DNA of 64,000 nucleotides from the NCBI RefSeq assembly GCF_910592395.1, contig NC_088324.1, positions 684,001 to 748,000 on the forward strand, in the 5' to 3' direction. The position numbers were made by a program, and so were the translations under genes. The DNA is from Lineus longissimus. Taxonomy: Eukaryota > Nemertea > Pilidiophora > Heteronemertea > Lineidae. Shown here piece after piece: positions 24,101 to 36,100 of the stretch (positions are counted from its first letter, which is position 1; each line of letters starts with the position of its first letter). The notes beneath the pieces are model-generated. The model was not told the DNA's origin, made no database searches, and saw only the letters and a list, made by a program, of their open reading frames with translations.

Positions 24101-27100
24101 ATAATTTGATGCAAGCATTGTACACAGCTCTTCAATTTTTTCTACAAAATGTGCTGTAATATTTACAAGTTCATTTTCTTGGATATAGGTGTACATGCGA
24201 TTTTTTTCTTGAATCTGTTTGGAACATGTTCATGCGATTGAATTGTTTTTTCTCCCAATTTTCTTTCCATAGGTTTTAAATATGATTCGAAATCTGCTAT
24301 GATTATTATAGGATGTTTTACCATCGCATCAAATTTTTGAAATGCTAATGTATTTTTACCTTTTTTGGTATGGAAATATTTGACAACTCATATTTTTTAC
24401 AGTGTGCCACATGTTCTTGAAACCGTTTGTCACGAAGCTCCTTTGTACTTGCTGATACAACTTTCAAACATCTGTAACAAATTTTAACTGCTGCTTTTTG
24501 TTTTGAATGAGATGGACTATCAAGTCTTGAAAAATGTTTAATCCATGCATAATGATAATTGGCATCATCAGAAATATCTTCTATTTTTTCACACTCGCTG
24601 CACTCGTTGCTAGCGCTTTCTACCATGTCATCCTCCTGTTTGTAATAAAGCAGATTGATATATTTTTCATTCTCAACTATTTTATCTGAATTATAGACTG
24701 GTGTAATAACAAGGAAAGGTTTACTAGACCCCTCCTTTAAGATATAGCTAAATACATTGATTGCAATCTCTCGGTTATGCTTCTCAAACCTAGCTATATC
24801 TTTTATTTTGACAGGATAGTCAAGATCTTTGAACATGTGATCAAACTCAGGTCTGTTGTAATTTGAAACGCGTTCTGCGTTTTTCTCCAAGTTTAGAAGA
24901 GCAGATTCGACTGCATATCTAAAACACTTCTGATCTTGATTTTTAACATTAATGACTGCTTTTTTAGCCTTGATTTGAGTTGGAAGTTGAATATAGCTCG
25001 AGCCTCCAAGCGGTTGGTACTTGACAGTGTGGACATCTAATTTTGTAACCCCCACAAATTTCCAATTACTTCCTTTTTGAATGAGATTTTTCAACTCTTT
25101 TAACATATCTTCAATCATTTGTGGAAAATTGAGCTCTTCTTTGTAACCTATGATATGTCGTGATCTTAATTCAAATTCTTGTACTTCACCTTTACGTTTC
25201 ATTAAAATGTGTAAAATAATATTAATTTTTAAACTGCTCTTCTGCGATTCTTCTTTAATTTTATCTTGTAAAGTGGCTTCAACTTTCTTAAGAAACGGTT
25301 CAATACCAATTTTAGGCAAACCCATCATTCTATAGTGGTTTGCAAAACCCTTAAAGGCTGACTTGTAATTTTTCAACTCTTTAAACCCTTCGTGTTGTTT
25401 AATGAGATGTTCAAGGAAAGCTTTTTTTCATATTGGGTTGTACTTGGATACCAATTTCTTTCGCTTTTTGAATGAGGTCAGATTTTAAAATACGTTTAAT
25501 TGGTGGTTTACTTAAAAGTTCTTTCAATTTTTCTATGGATAGATGATGGTAATTACGATACCCACCTGCTTTCGCTTGTGCTAGCAAAGGTTGTTTGATG
25601 GATAATTTCGGTTTAACTGGTTTAGGTGGAATTTGTTGAACATTTATGTTCCCTAATTGTTCTTGTAATTTTTTATCTAGCTCAAGCTTGGGAATTTTTC
25701 TGTTATTTCTAATTCCAACCCGTTGGGCCAACACCCTCTTTTCAATTTGTGAAAGTTGTGAGATAGGTTTTTCAATCTTCACTTCCTCAATTGTCTCAAG
25801 TTTTTCTAACAAAACAGCTCTTGATAATGAGCCATAATTTTTAACTTTCTGTCTAAAGGCTAGAACCTTTAGCTCATCTGTCGACAAATCAAAATTGTTA
25901 ACAGGCATTGTGTTTATTTAAAGGAAAAAACATTTTATTAGATCACATTTGTTTGGTTATTTTTCGCATAATTTATTTTAACTTTTATGCCTACAGAATA
26001 GGTATAAAAAATAAAAACATATGTTACCAGTTAACAATTCAAAGTTTTCAACAGATGAGCTGAAGGTTCTAGCCTTTAGAATGATAAATTTTAGCTTCTA
26101 GCATAATCACCACTTGGTCGAAAATGATAGAAGCAGGGCTTATCACACCCATGAGAATTTTAAAATCATCATGGAGGTGATCATTTATTTTAAATTTCTT
26201 CAAGAAACTCTGCTGCTAAAGATACATTTTGATAGTATAATTCATAGTCAATTTTATTCCCTTTCCTCATGTTTTCTTCTTTCGTAATAGGTTGTAAATT
26301 CCGCCAATTCCAACATAGCAAAAGTTCTTCTTCATTAAGATGATTGAAATGTGATTTTGGAAGAATATGGTCAATATGCCAATAGTCACCATGGTTTTCC
26401 CATGTCATATTGTCATCAAATTGATATTCAATCCACTTGTACAAGCCATCTAGAGAACAACCAATAACTTTTTCAAGTTTGGATTTTTGTTGATGGTTTC
26501 TAAGACATGTGGATAATAATAATAAAGATTTTTTGATATTTTAAAAGATTCATCGGTCGATCTTTTATCTTTGTCATATTTATTTTTACATTTGTTACAA
26601 CACGTTTTACATCTGTATGCTCTTCCACATTTACATTTTTCATCTTTTTCAAAATCGTCCAATAATTTTTCTTCGAAACATTTTTTACAATCACGTACAA
26701 GATAATCCATCTTATATACAAAGTAAAAATTTTTTATTAGATATACGTTTGGTTATTTTTTCAATAATAAATTACGCCTATCAGACCAATAATCCTTTCT
26801 AATCACATCCAGCGCTTGTTTATTCTCTTTCATTTTTTCCATATAGGCAAGTTGCAGCATCATTTCTTTTGACTGTTTAACGCGAGGGTGTTCAAACACA
26901 ATAGAAGACGTAATCTGTTGTACAAATAGACGATGATCCTCTACCATTTCAAAAGGTATATTGTTGTAGAATAAATAAGGATGCTTTATTTTAACATGGG
27001 AAGGAATGTTCCCAAACGCTAATTGTTCAAAGAGGCTTTTCCATTTGAAATGTTGTGTATATTTACAACAAAATAAAAAATAATCATACATGATTATCAT

Positions 27101-30100
27101 CTTTTATATTAATGATAATTCATTAAATAAAGATAATAATTATGACAATAATAATGACAATAATTTGACAATAATTATGACAATAATTATGACAATAATT
27201 ATGACAATAATTTGACAATAATTATGACAATAATTATGACAATAATTTGATAATTTATTTCTATAAAATAAATGAGTGATGATAATGAAAAAGTAAAAGA
27301 AATTACAACTAAAGATAAACCAAAAGATCCTAAAAAAGTAGCATGGGGGAAAAAATTGGGTGAAATGAACAGGAATCGTAAAAAAATTAAAGTGGAAGAA
27401 ACATCACAAGAGACATCAACTCCTAGTCAAAATAATACAACCTATTATTTTACACTCCTTATTGGAGGACTTGGTTTAGCAACTTATGTATTGTATTTCA
27501 CAAAAAATTCAAAATCTGAGGTGACTGAACACGTGGAACAACCTGTGAAAGAAAAACAAACAAAATCTAAATTAGAAATTTAATTTTTTTCTGTTTAAAT
27601 AAATGAGAACTGGTATTGACACGAAAAATATTGGAAACACAATCTATCACGCTGCTGTTTTAACAGCTTTAACTGTTGGCTATGGATTAGCTGCAAAGAA
27701 ACTACTGAAGTCAAACATTGGAGATCCTAGTAAACCTGACCTTATGGAAGCTGTTAAGCTCACTGGTGCAGTGACACTTGCTATTATTACAAAAGGTTAT
27801 CTTGAGAAAAATATGAGTCTACCAAAGAACATCACTAATTAAAAAAATTTAAATAAAATAAAACGAATATGGCAGGCATGATTTTAACAACGATTTTTGG
27901 TGCTGTGGCTAATGCAACTGCTTTCGTTGGAGGTTCTGCACTCTTTCATGCATTTGATAGACAGAATGCTGCAGATGAACGAAAGTGACATGATTTAGCA
28001 TTAGAAAAATTACAAAAACAATCTGCGACGTGGTCCCAGAATAGGATAAAACACCTAGATTTCCTTGCAGAACAACGTCAGAAAAAACATCAAGCAAAAT
28101 CAGACATGTTAGATATGGAAGATTCTATTCGCTATTACGACAGAATCCACCCTGAACCAACTTTAAACCACTTTTATACGCCAAGTGAGTCTCAGAAAAA
28201 GTATGAACAAATGTACATTGCAGGCAGTGTGGTGGGATCTGCGGTGTTATCAAAATTTCTTTAAAATAAATGGACAATGTCATTGAAAAGATTGACTGGG
28301 AAGCTGATATAGGAGATGAAGATGGTCTGGAATATAATTTAGATCAACAAGCAGCGAATGATGTTATTCTTACGAATGATTTGATTGGAGATATACCACG
28401 ACCTCCAAGAGTTAGTGAAATGAACGCTCTGGCCATCATTGATGAAAAAGAAATATTTTTACATGACTTTATGGATAAAAATAAATTAAAATTAAAGGCG
28501 AATCGGACCATGAACGAACTGCGTAACAGAGTGATAATTAGTGAAAACGGTGATATATTTTATAAATCATCAACAGGAGACATTAAACTATCGTATAATA
28601 AAAATAAAGAACCTTATATGAGGGGCTCTTTAAAAGGAGAAGGAAAAGCAGAATTTAAGAGTTTTTTTAGACCAAATAATGATGGAGAAACTCCAATGCT
28701 TGAAAATGTTGGAGAAAAAAAGCAAGTGAGAAAACAATTGTTTCCCGAAGAAGGGGCAGGTTCTAGCTCACCTTATCCTCTGGAACCTAAATTTATTATT
28801 GCAAATAAAGACACCAATCTTGTACAAGACACTAATCTTGATACAAATGAAACAAAGTTTGTTGATGTTGACCCTAATGATGTTGATGACATTCAAGAAA
28901 CCACTTTGAATTCAAACGAACCAATGAAAACAAAGAATTCTAAATTAGATGAGATTATAGACTATTTCAGAAGACAGTTTAAATCGATTAAAGAAAAATA
29001 TAGTCAGTCACGTGACAGAATAAAAGATAAAATAAACACATTGAGGCAAAGTGATGATATTGAAATGGAGCCTTTAATTGAGCATGAAGAACAAAATCTT
29101 AGAGAGATTGATGAGGCAGAATCAGATGAAGTGGCTAATTTGAATGAAAGAAGTAAAAAACATTTTAAACAATTAGCTAAAAAATTTCGTGATACAGTGA
29201 ATGATGCAAAAGAATCCTTAGGAGACCGATTAAAAGCTTTATTCAAATTGAAGGGCTTTAAACTTGCTACTATTGTTAGTGCAGTTATTTTTACTTTATC
29301 TGCCATTGGTGCAAGTCTCGCGTCTTTAGTAAAACCAAGTGCACCTTCTAAGCCTGGACCTGGACCTGGACCTGATACACCTAGTAAACCTATAGGACCT
29401 GGAAAACCAGATACTCCTAGTTCACCGAATAAAATTACACAAGGTCTGATAAAATTTAAAAATTGGTTACTTTCCTTAGGTTCAAAAGCTCTAGCAGCAC
29501 TCCCTAGAATTTTAGGAACCGTTGTGTCCACTATCTTAAAAGCAGCTGCAGGTGTGATAGGATTTTTAGCAGAGCATTTGATTATCGCAGTGGCTGTCAC
29601 TATTTTAGTTGTGATTCAAGTTGTAGTGAATAATGCAGGAACAATTAAAAATAAAGCAAAAAAAAATTCTTCTAAAATAAAGTAATGACGATGAGCGCAG
29701 CGAGTATGAATCTACGCTTTCATAACACAAAGAGACAGTCCTTAAGGACAAATATTAATCAGTATAAAACTGTACGTGTCGCACATGCTATTATTCCTAC
29801 AACTTATTTTAATATTTCAAGATTTTCAAAAAATAACTATTTAAATTTTGCAGAATCGGCTCCAGCTGATACTTTTAGAAATCATGGTTCTGTCTATATC
29901 TCAGAAGGACTTTATAGCATTGACTCTTATATCAACGCGATACAACATGCGCTGGAGGAAGAAGGACATCAGAACAAGATGATGATCACTTATTTGGAAA
30001 GCGAAGGAAAAATTGTGATAAAAGTGAAGCCTCCTTTTATAGTATGGATCCATGAGGAATTACGTACCTTATTGGGAATTAAATTGGAAGATGCACATAT

Positions 30101-33100
30101 TATCAATGAAGTGAAAGGAGAACAACCTTGTCAATTTTTACCCCATCAAGAATATCGTATTTGTTGTAATGTTGTGGATAACGGTAAAATTTTTTTAGAT
30201 GGGGTTCATTCTGATATTATTTCCACCTTTGTCGCGAAAGGAAAAAATTATGGGGATCTTGTGGAATATAGTTCATTACAAAAAGTCATGATTCAAGACC
30301 AGGATTTTTCCTATGTCGAAATTGACATAAAAAATCAAAACAATGAACCCATTGAATTTAAAACCCCGTGTACCATAGATTTACTGTTAGAATAAAAGAA
30401 TGGATGTTTTAGATTCCATCCCCGAACAGGATGAATTTCGCTTTGAGCAGATTGAGCAGATCAAGTCAGACTTACAACAAAAAATTGGAAGACGACGTCA
30501 ACTGTATAAAAATTATAAAAAAATTTCAAATATCATTCATTGGTTAGAAACTAGCTTTTTTATAGCAGGAGCAGGAATCGCTTCGATTGGCGCAGGTGGT
30601 GTAATAACCAATATTGTTACTTTACCTTTAGCTGTTGTTTGTACTATGTTAGGCACAGCAGGTAAAATTGTTGTTCCACAATTAAGGAAAAAAATGAAAA
30701 AACATAAAACAATCTGGATTCACACACAAGATCATTTAAACGATGTAAATAATTTACTCTCACGCGCGATTACGAATGAACATATTTCTGCGAGTGAGTT
30801 TGACCTTATTATTCAGACATATAAAAAATCAAATAAAGTTACAGAGAATCTGAAATAACTTGACTTTCATCGGTGATTAACTGTTTGGGCTATTTTAGCG
30901 AGTCAGACTAAAGTAATGATGTAACTTTATAAGAACGTAACACTTCTTATAAAATTATACCATTTTATCCTTGCACTAATTTAAACGCGTAATACTTTTT
31001 CCCTTTAGGTTTTCCTAACGATATTATATAGTTCAAGTTAGGATTCGCTTCTAAATCTCGTTTGATCAACGAAGTTGAAAAAGTTTTCAAGGGCTGCAGC
31101 TTTCTATATTTTAGAGTTAGAATTAACGCTTCTCCGTGTTTGGTAATCTTCTGCTCTTTCCCTACAATCTTATACCACACATTTAAAGGAACTTCTTTCC
31201 AAGTGATTAACTCTGATTCTGGAGGTATAATTTTGGCATCTAATTCGCTTTCCGAAAGATAGTCCTCTTCTTCGGATGAGGAATAGTCTGTTATATCTCT
31301 AAGTTCATCTTCGAATGAGGTATAGTCTGTTAGATTGTTATTTTTTGAATATCTAGGATCTCTATTCTTTTTTGAAGCGCTAGCGACGTGTCTGATGATA
31401 TGAGTCATTTTCTATACAAAAAAATCTATTAGATATCGTTTTTAAAGCGCAGCCGCGAGCGAAGCGCAGCCGCGAGCGAAGCGAGCGGTTTGTAGGATTG
31501 TTGTTCAGCGAGCGAAGCGAGCGGTTTGTAGAATTGTTGTTCAGCGAGCGAAGCGAGCGGTTTGTAAAAAAGTTTGACTACTGTTTGACTGTGAGTCCGT
31601 TCTCCAATTTTGGAGAGTTGTTTTGACTGAAGAAGTTGTGTTTTGACTGTGTTTGACTGTGAGTCCGTTCTCCAATTTTGGAGAGTTGTTTTGACTGGTG
31701 TTTGACTGAAGAAGTTGTGTTTTGACTACTGTTTGACTGTGAGCCCGCTCCTCAAAATTGAGGAGCGGTTTTAACTGGTGTTTGACTGAAGAAGTTGTGT
31801 TTTGACTACTGTTTGACTGTGAGTCCGCTCCTCAAAATTGAGGAGCGGTTTTAACTGGTGTTTGACTGAAAGGAATTGAGAGAAGTTGTGTGAAGTGTTG
31901 ACTGGTGTTTGACTGAAAGGAAATGTGTGAAGTGTTGACTGGTGTTTGACTGAATAATTGTTTGACTAGGATTTGACTGAATAATCGTTTGACTAGGATT
32001 TGACTGAATAATTGTTTGACTAGGATTTNNNNNNNNNNNNNNNNNNNNNNNNNNNNNNNNNNNNNNNNNNNNNNNNNNNNNNNNNNNNNNNNNNNNNNNN
32101 NNNNNNNNNNNNNNNNNNNNNNNNNNNNGACTGAATAATTGTTTGACTAGGATTTGACTGAATAATTGTTTGACTAGGATTTGACTGAATAAAAACCTAG
32201 TCAAACCTAGGGTGAGTTAGAACCCCCACTTTTACACTACTGTTATCAAGCATAGAACTTATTATTTTCAAGGTATACAACCGATTTCTTTTGTTTTATT
32301 TGATCATATTTCAAACGGCTTGTTTGAAACATACACTTACTTAACTAATGGCACATCCGAGTCATCGGGAACCTGATAATTATTGAAGCTAGTCAAGGCA
32401 TCTGCCATTCCATCGCAGTCACCACACATTCCAGTAAGCTTTCCAGCACCTCCATACTGCCAGTGGCCAAGAGATGTCACAATACCTCCATATTGACCAC
32501 CGAATGACAAAGCGAAGGAACAGGTTGGCACTGATATCTTAAAGTCGTTGGCTCCAGATTTTGTGGCACTGAGAGTATGTCCGCCTTTGAGTTTGAGGTT
32601 AAAGGGCATTCTTTGTGTGAGGCCACTGACCTGCAGAACAAAGTTGTGGTGACTTGTTAGAGAGTAATGCAATGTCCCATATAACTGGCTAACATAAATT
32701 GTCAGATTAGTCGATGGTTGTATCGCAACTTCTGTTTGTTGAAAAATGCCCATTTCCTTACAAGAAATGGCCATTTTGTGTCATTCAAACTTACCTATGG
32801 AACACTTTTGCATGTTACTCCATTTGGGCTCAAACACAAGAGTATCCCTTTAATTTTCTAAAGGGAGAACTGAGTTAACAGCTCGGCCGCCAGGCGGCGC
32901 CCTGACCGATCCCGCGAGATCGCGCCGATCTCATGCCGCCATATTTAGTCTTTACTCTTGAGCGTTAAAAGAGAGTATGTCCCGTTTGTGGGGACGGCGG
33001 GAGGGCCGTGTTCCATAGGTAAGTATGAACTAACAAAATGGCCATTTCTTGTAAGGAAATGGGCATTTTGTGTCATTCAAACTTACCTATGGAACACTTT

Positions 33101-36100
33101 TGCATCGAATCCCAGCAACCTATTGGAGGTGGGAAATGAGGACTTACCTAAGGCTGAGCTGTTGTTCCATCCAGGAGGCACCACCGGCATATTAGCTAAG
33201 GAGGACCGCCAGGGGAAAGAAATGGGGAGAACCGGAGGACCGGTATTTTGATCTCGGTATTACAATCATATTATAGAGAGTAATAGACCCATTCTCCGGA
33301 AAGCGCTAGAATTGCGTAATAAAACCATCTTCTTTCCGGCAACAGAGCTTAGAGCAAGTAAGGCATGTTCAAGGGTGTAGAATGAGTTATTGCTAAACAA
33401 CAATAAGAAATTGCGTCCTTTCTAGTCTACTAGGGGTTGCCTGGATTGTTGAAGATAGGGCATATCAAAAATGGCGCAAGATGCGCGTTTGACTCTTCAA
33501 TCGGGCTTCCCCCTTTTTTTTGATCTAGCCAGGATCAAAAAACATGCCCCGCAGACACAATCGGGCCGATTGTGTGCATGCCATCTACGAGGGAAGAAAC
33601 GTCTCGTAGGTAGAAACGAGAGAATGTGGAGTGATTACTCCAACATGCAGCGGAAACGACTTCTTGAAGAGCAACTCCTCGGTAGTTAGCCCAGGAGGTG
33701 GCTAGTGCTCTAACTTCGTGCGCTGAGATGTTAGCTAGCGCACGAAGATCAGAGGAAGTCTTCAAGGTGTTGTAGGAAAGACGAATAGTCTCCACAATCC
33801 ACCTTGAAATAGTGGCGGCCGCTATCTCTCGTTTATTTCCCTCCTTATAGGACAAAAACAAACGCTCTCTCCCCTGGCGGATACCGGGAGGTTTTGTCCT
33901 ATTTATGTAGAACTTTAGGGCCCTGACGGGACATAAAGTTCTGTCAGGAAGATCATAAGAGATCGTTCCTGACAGAGAGGGAATAGTAACCGGGGGCCGA
34001 GAGGCGGCCGGTCCCTGGTTCTTCGCCAGAAATCCTGGTATGAAAGCCAGGATAACCTCCCCTCCCTCTCTAAAAGCCAGCTTCTTAAAAGAAAGTGCAT
34101 GGAGCTCTGATCTCCGTTGGGCGGTAGCCAAGGCTACTAGAAAGACCGTTTTGAGTGTCAGATATTTCATGGATGAAATAGACATGGGTTCAAAAGGATG
34201 CCTCATGAGCACCTTAAGGACAACAGAAAGGTCCCATTTAGGGGTGTTGTGAACCGGTCTAGGACGCTCTAATAACATTCCTCTGAAAAGAGGGGTTATT
34301 TGGTCCTCCCAACGAAGATCCCAGGTGCTTAAAACACGGAGGGTAGAAGCGATGGCGGACTTGTACCCTTTTATAGCCGTGACAGATAGTTGTCTTTCCG
34401 TGAATAATTCAATAAGGAAATCAACTAATCTGTATATAGAGGGAGAGATCGGATTAACTCCGTTCTCCCTGCACCAGGAAGTGAAGGTAGACCACTTTCC
34501 TTGATACACATCAAGGGTAGACCCCCTTTGAGGTGCGGACATGCGCTTGACAGCGATGTCCGAAAAGCCTCTCTGGTGGAGATGCAACTGGATAAGTTCC
34601 AGGCGTGAAACTTGAAAAATCCAGGGTTCTGGTGGTAGCATCTCCCCAGGGGGTGCCACAGGAGGTGCTTCCAAGTAGGAAGACTCCTGGGGTGGTCTAT
34701 CAGGAGCTCCAGCAAGGCTGGGAACCAGGCCTGATTTGGCCAGCAAGGTGCGATGAGAGTTATTCTCACCGGGTGGCTGGTCAAGATCTTGTTCAGGACT
34801 GGTTGGATGAGAGGGAGGGGTGGAAACGCATATGCGTTCAGCCCGACCCAAGAGGCTGTAAGGCTGTCGACTTCCAGGGCCTCTTCGTCCGGAAGTGGAG
34901 AGTAATAGATGGGAAGGCGATTGTTCAGCCTGGTGGCGAACAGATCTACCTTCGGAGATTGCCAAAGGCGACAAAGGTCGTCTACAACCTCCTGATGGAG
35001 TGTCCACTCTGTCTGAACTAGTTTGTTCTGACGGGACAGGGCGTCGGCAAGGATGTTGCGTTTGCCCGGTATGTGTCTGGCACATATCGATACTCCAAGG
35101 TCGGCACAAAGATGGTAAAGCTCCCAAGTTAGCTGGCAAAGAATGCCGGACTTTGTGCCTCCCTGTCTCCTGACATATGCTACTACTGTAGAATTGTCGG
35201 AGAACAGGGTTACTCTCCGATTCTTCAGGTGAAGGGAAAGAGCCCTCACGGCAAGAAGGACAGCCTTCATTTCCAATATATTTATTGAAAGAATGGTCTC
35301 CTCCCTTGTCCATAGACCCCTTATGGACATGTCCCCGTTGTTCAGATGTGCTCCCCACCCTAGTAGAGAAGCATCTGTGAACAGGGACACTTCTGGGGGC
35401 GGTGGAGCAAGATCTACACCGCTTTGGAGACGAGTCTCCGACTCCCAGAAGTTCCAGACGTTCTTGAGTAGGTATTGAGGTATCAATACCAACTTGTCTA
35501 ATGGGTCCCTGTGGGGTTTCCATAGAGACATTAGAAACATCTGGATGGGACGCATATATAGACGGCCAAGGGGGATTTGGTCTGCTGCCGAATTCAGAAG
35601 TCCCAAAAGGCTCAAGCATCGCCTTGCGGGAGCTTGAGTCCTTCCTCTGAATTCTGCGACGAGATGAAGAATTTTCTTTATCCTGTCTAGGGGGGGCAGC
35701 ATTTTCCCTATGGCCGTAAGGAACCGAACTCCAACGTAAACGAAGTCTTGGGATGGTATGAATTCTGACTTTGTTTCGTTGATAATCCAACCTGCGGAAA
35801 ATACTTTTTGCTTTAGAACCTGAAGTTGTTGCAGTAGTAGTTCCCGCGATTTGCAACGGAGTAGCCAATCGTCTAGGTAGTGATGGAGCTTGAACCCCAT
35901 CACGTGAAAGGGAGCGACGAAGGCTGTGACTATCATCGTAAAAATTAGGGGTGCCGATGCCAGACCGAACGGCAGGGCCCTGAATTGATACGTCTTTCCT
36001 TCGTAATGGAATCGAAGGAAGTGCCCATTTCCTTACAAGAAATGGCCATTTTGTTAGTTCATACTTACCTATGGAACACTTTTGCATGTTACTCCATTTG

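Larger units (their letters stand above)
15324..32241. mobile_element. Polinton/Maverick element (about 16.9 kb, decayed)
   Basis: Ends are inverted copies of AGTAGTGTAAAAGTGGGGG, flanked by GTTATC on each side. It encodes the diagnostic Polinton set: retroviral-like integrase, protein-primed family B DNA polymerase, FtsK/HerA-type packaging ATPase, and candidate major and minor jelly-roll capsid proteins. The 6-bp duplication and AG-type terminus are as known for Polintons. Genes are AT-rich and intronless, unlike the host. It lies in the U3 intron between VWD and C8. No adenain-type protease gene was found. Confidence 0.9.
30920..32241. repeat. Polinton right terminal inverted repeat
   Basis: Inverse of the left repeat, with a sequence gap in the 27-bp minisatellite and fewer 80-bp units. 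Copy number differences between the two ends are expected of minisatellites. Confidence 0.85.

Noticed and set aside
27909-28097. 62-codon minus-strand ORF
   Set aside because: Antisense of the TGA-interrupted plus-strand gene, whose frame and spacing are better supported.
29004-29600. 198-codon minus-strand ORF
   Set aside because: Antisense of the intact Polinton membrane protein gene at 28270-29685.
34605-35173. Plus-strand ORFs over DIRS RNase H
   Set aside because: Shadows of the minus-strand coding sequence, repeated identically in both DIRS copies.
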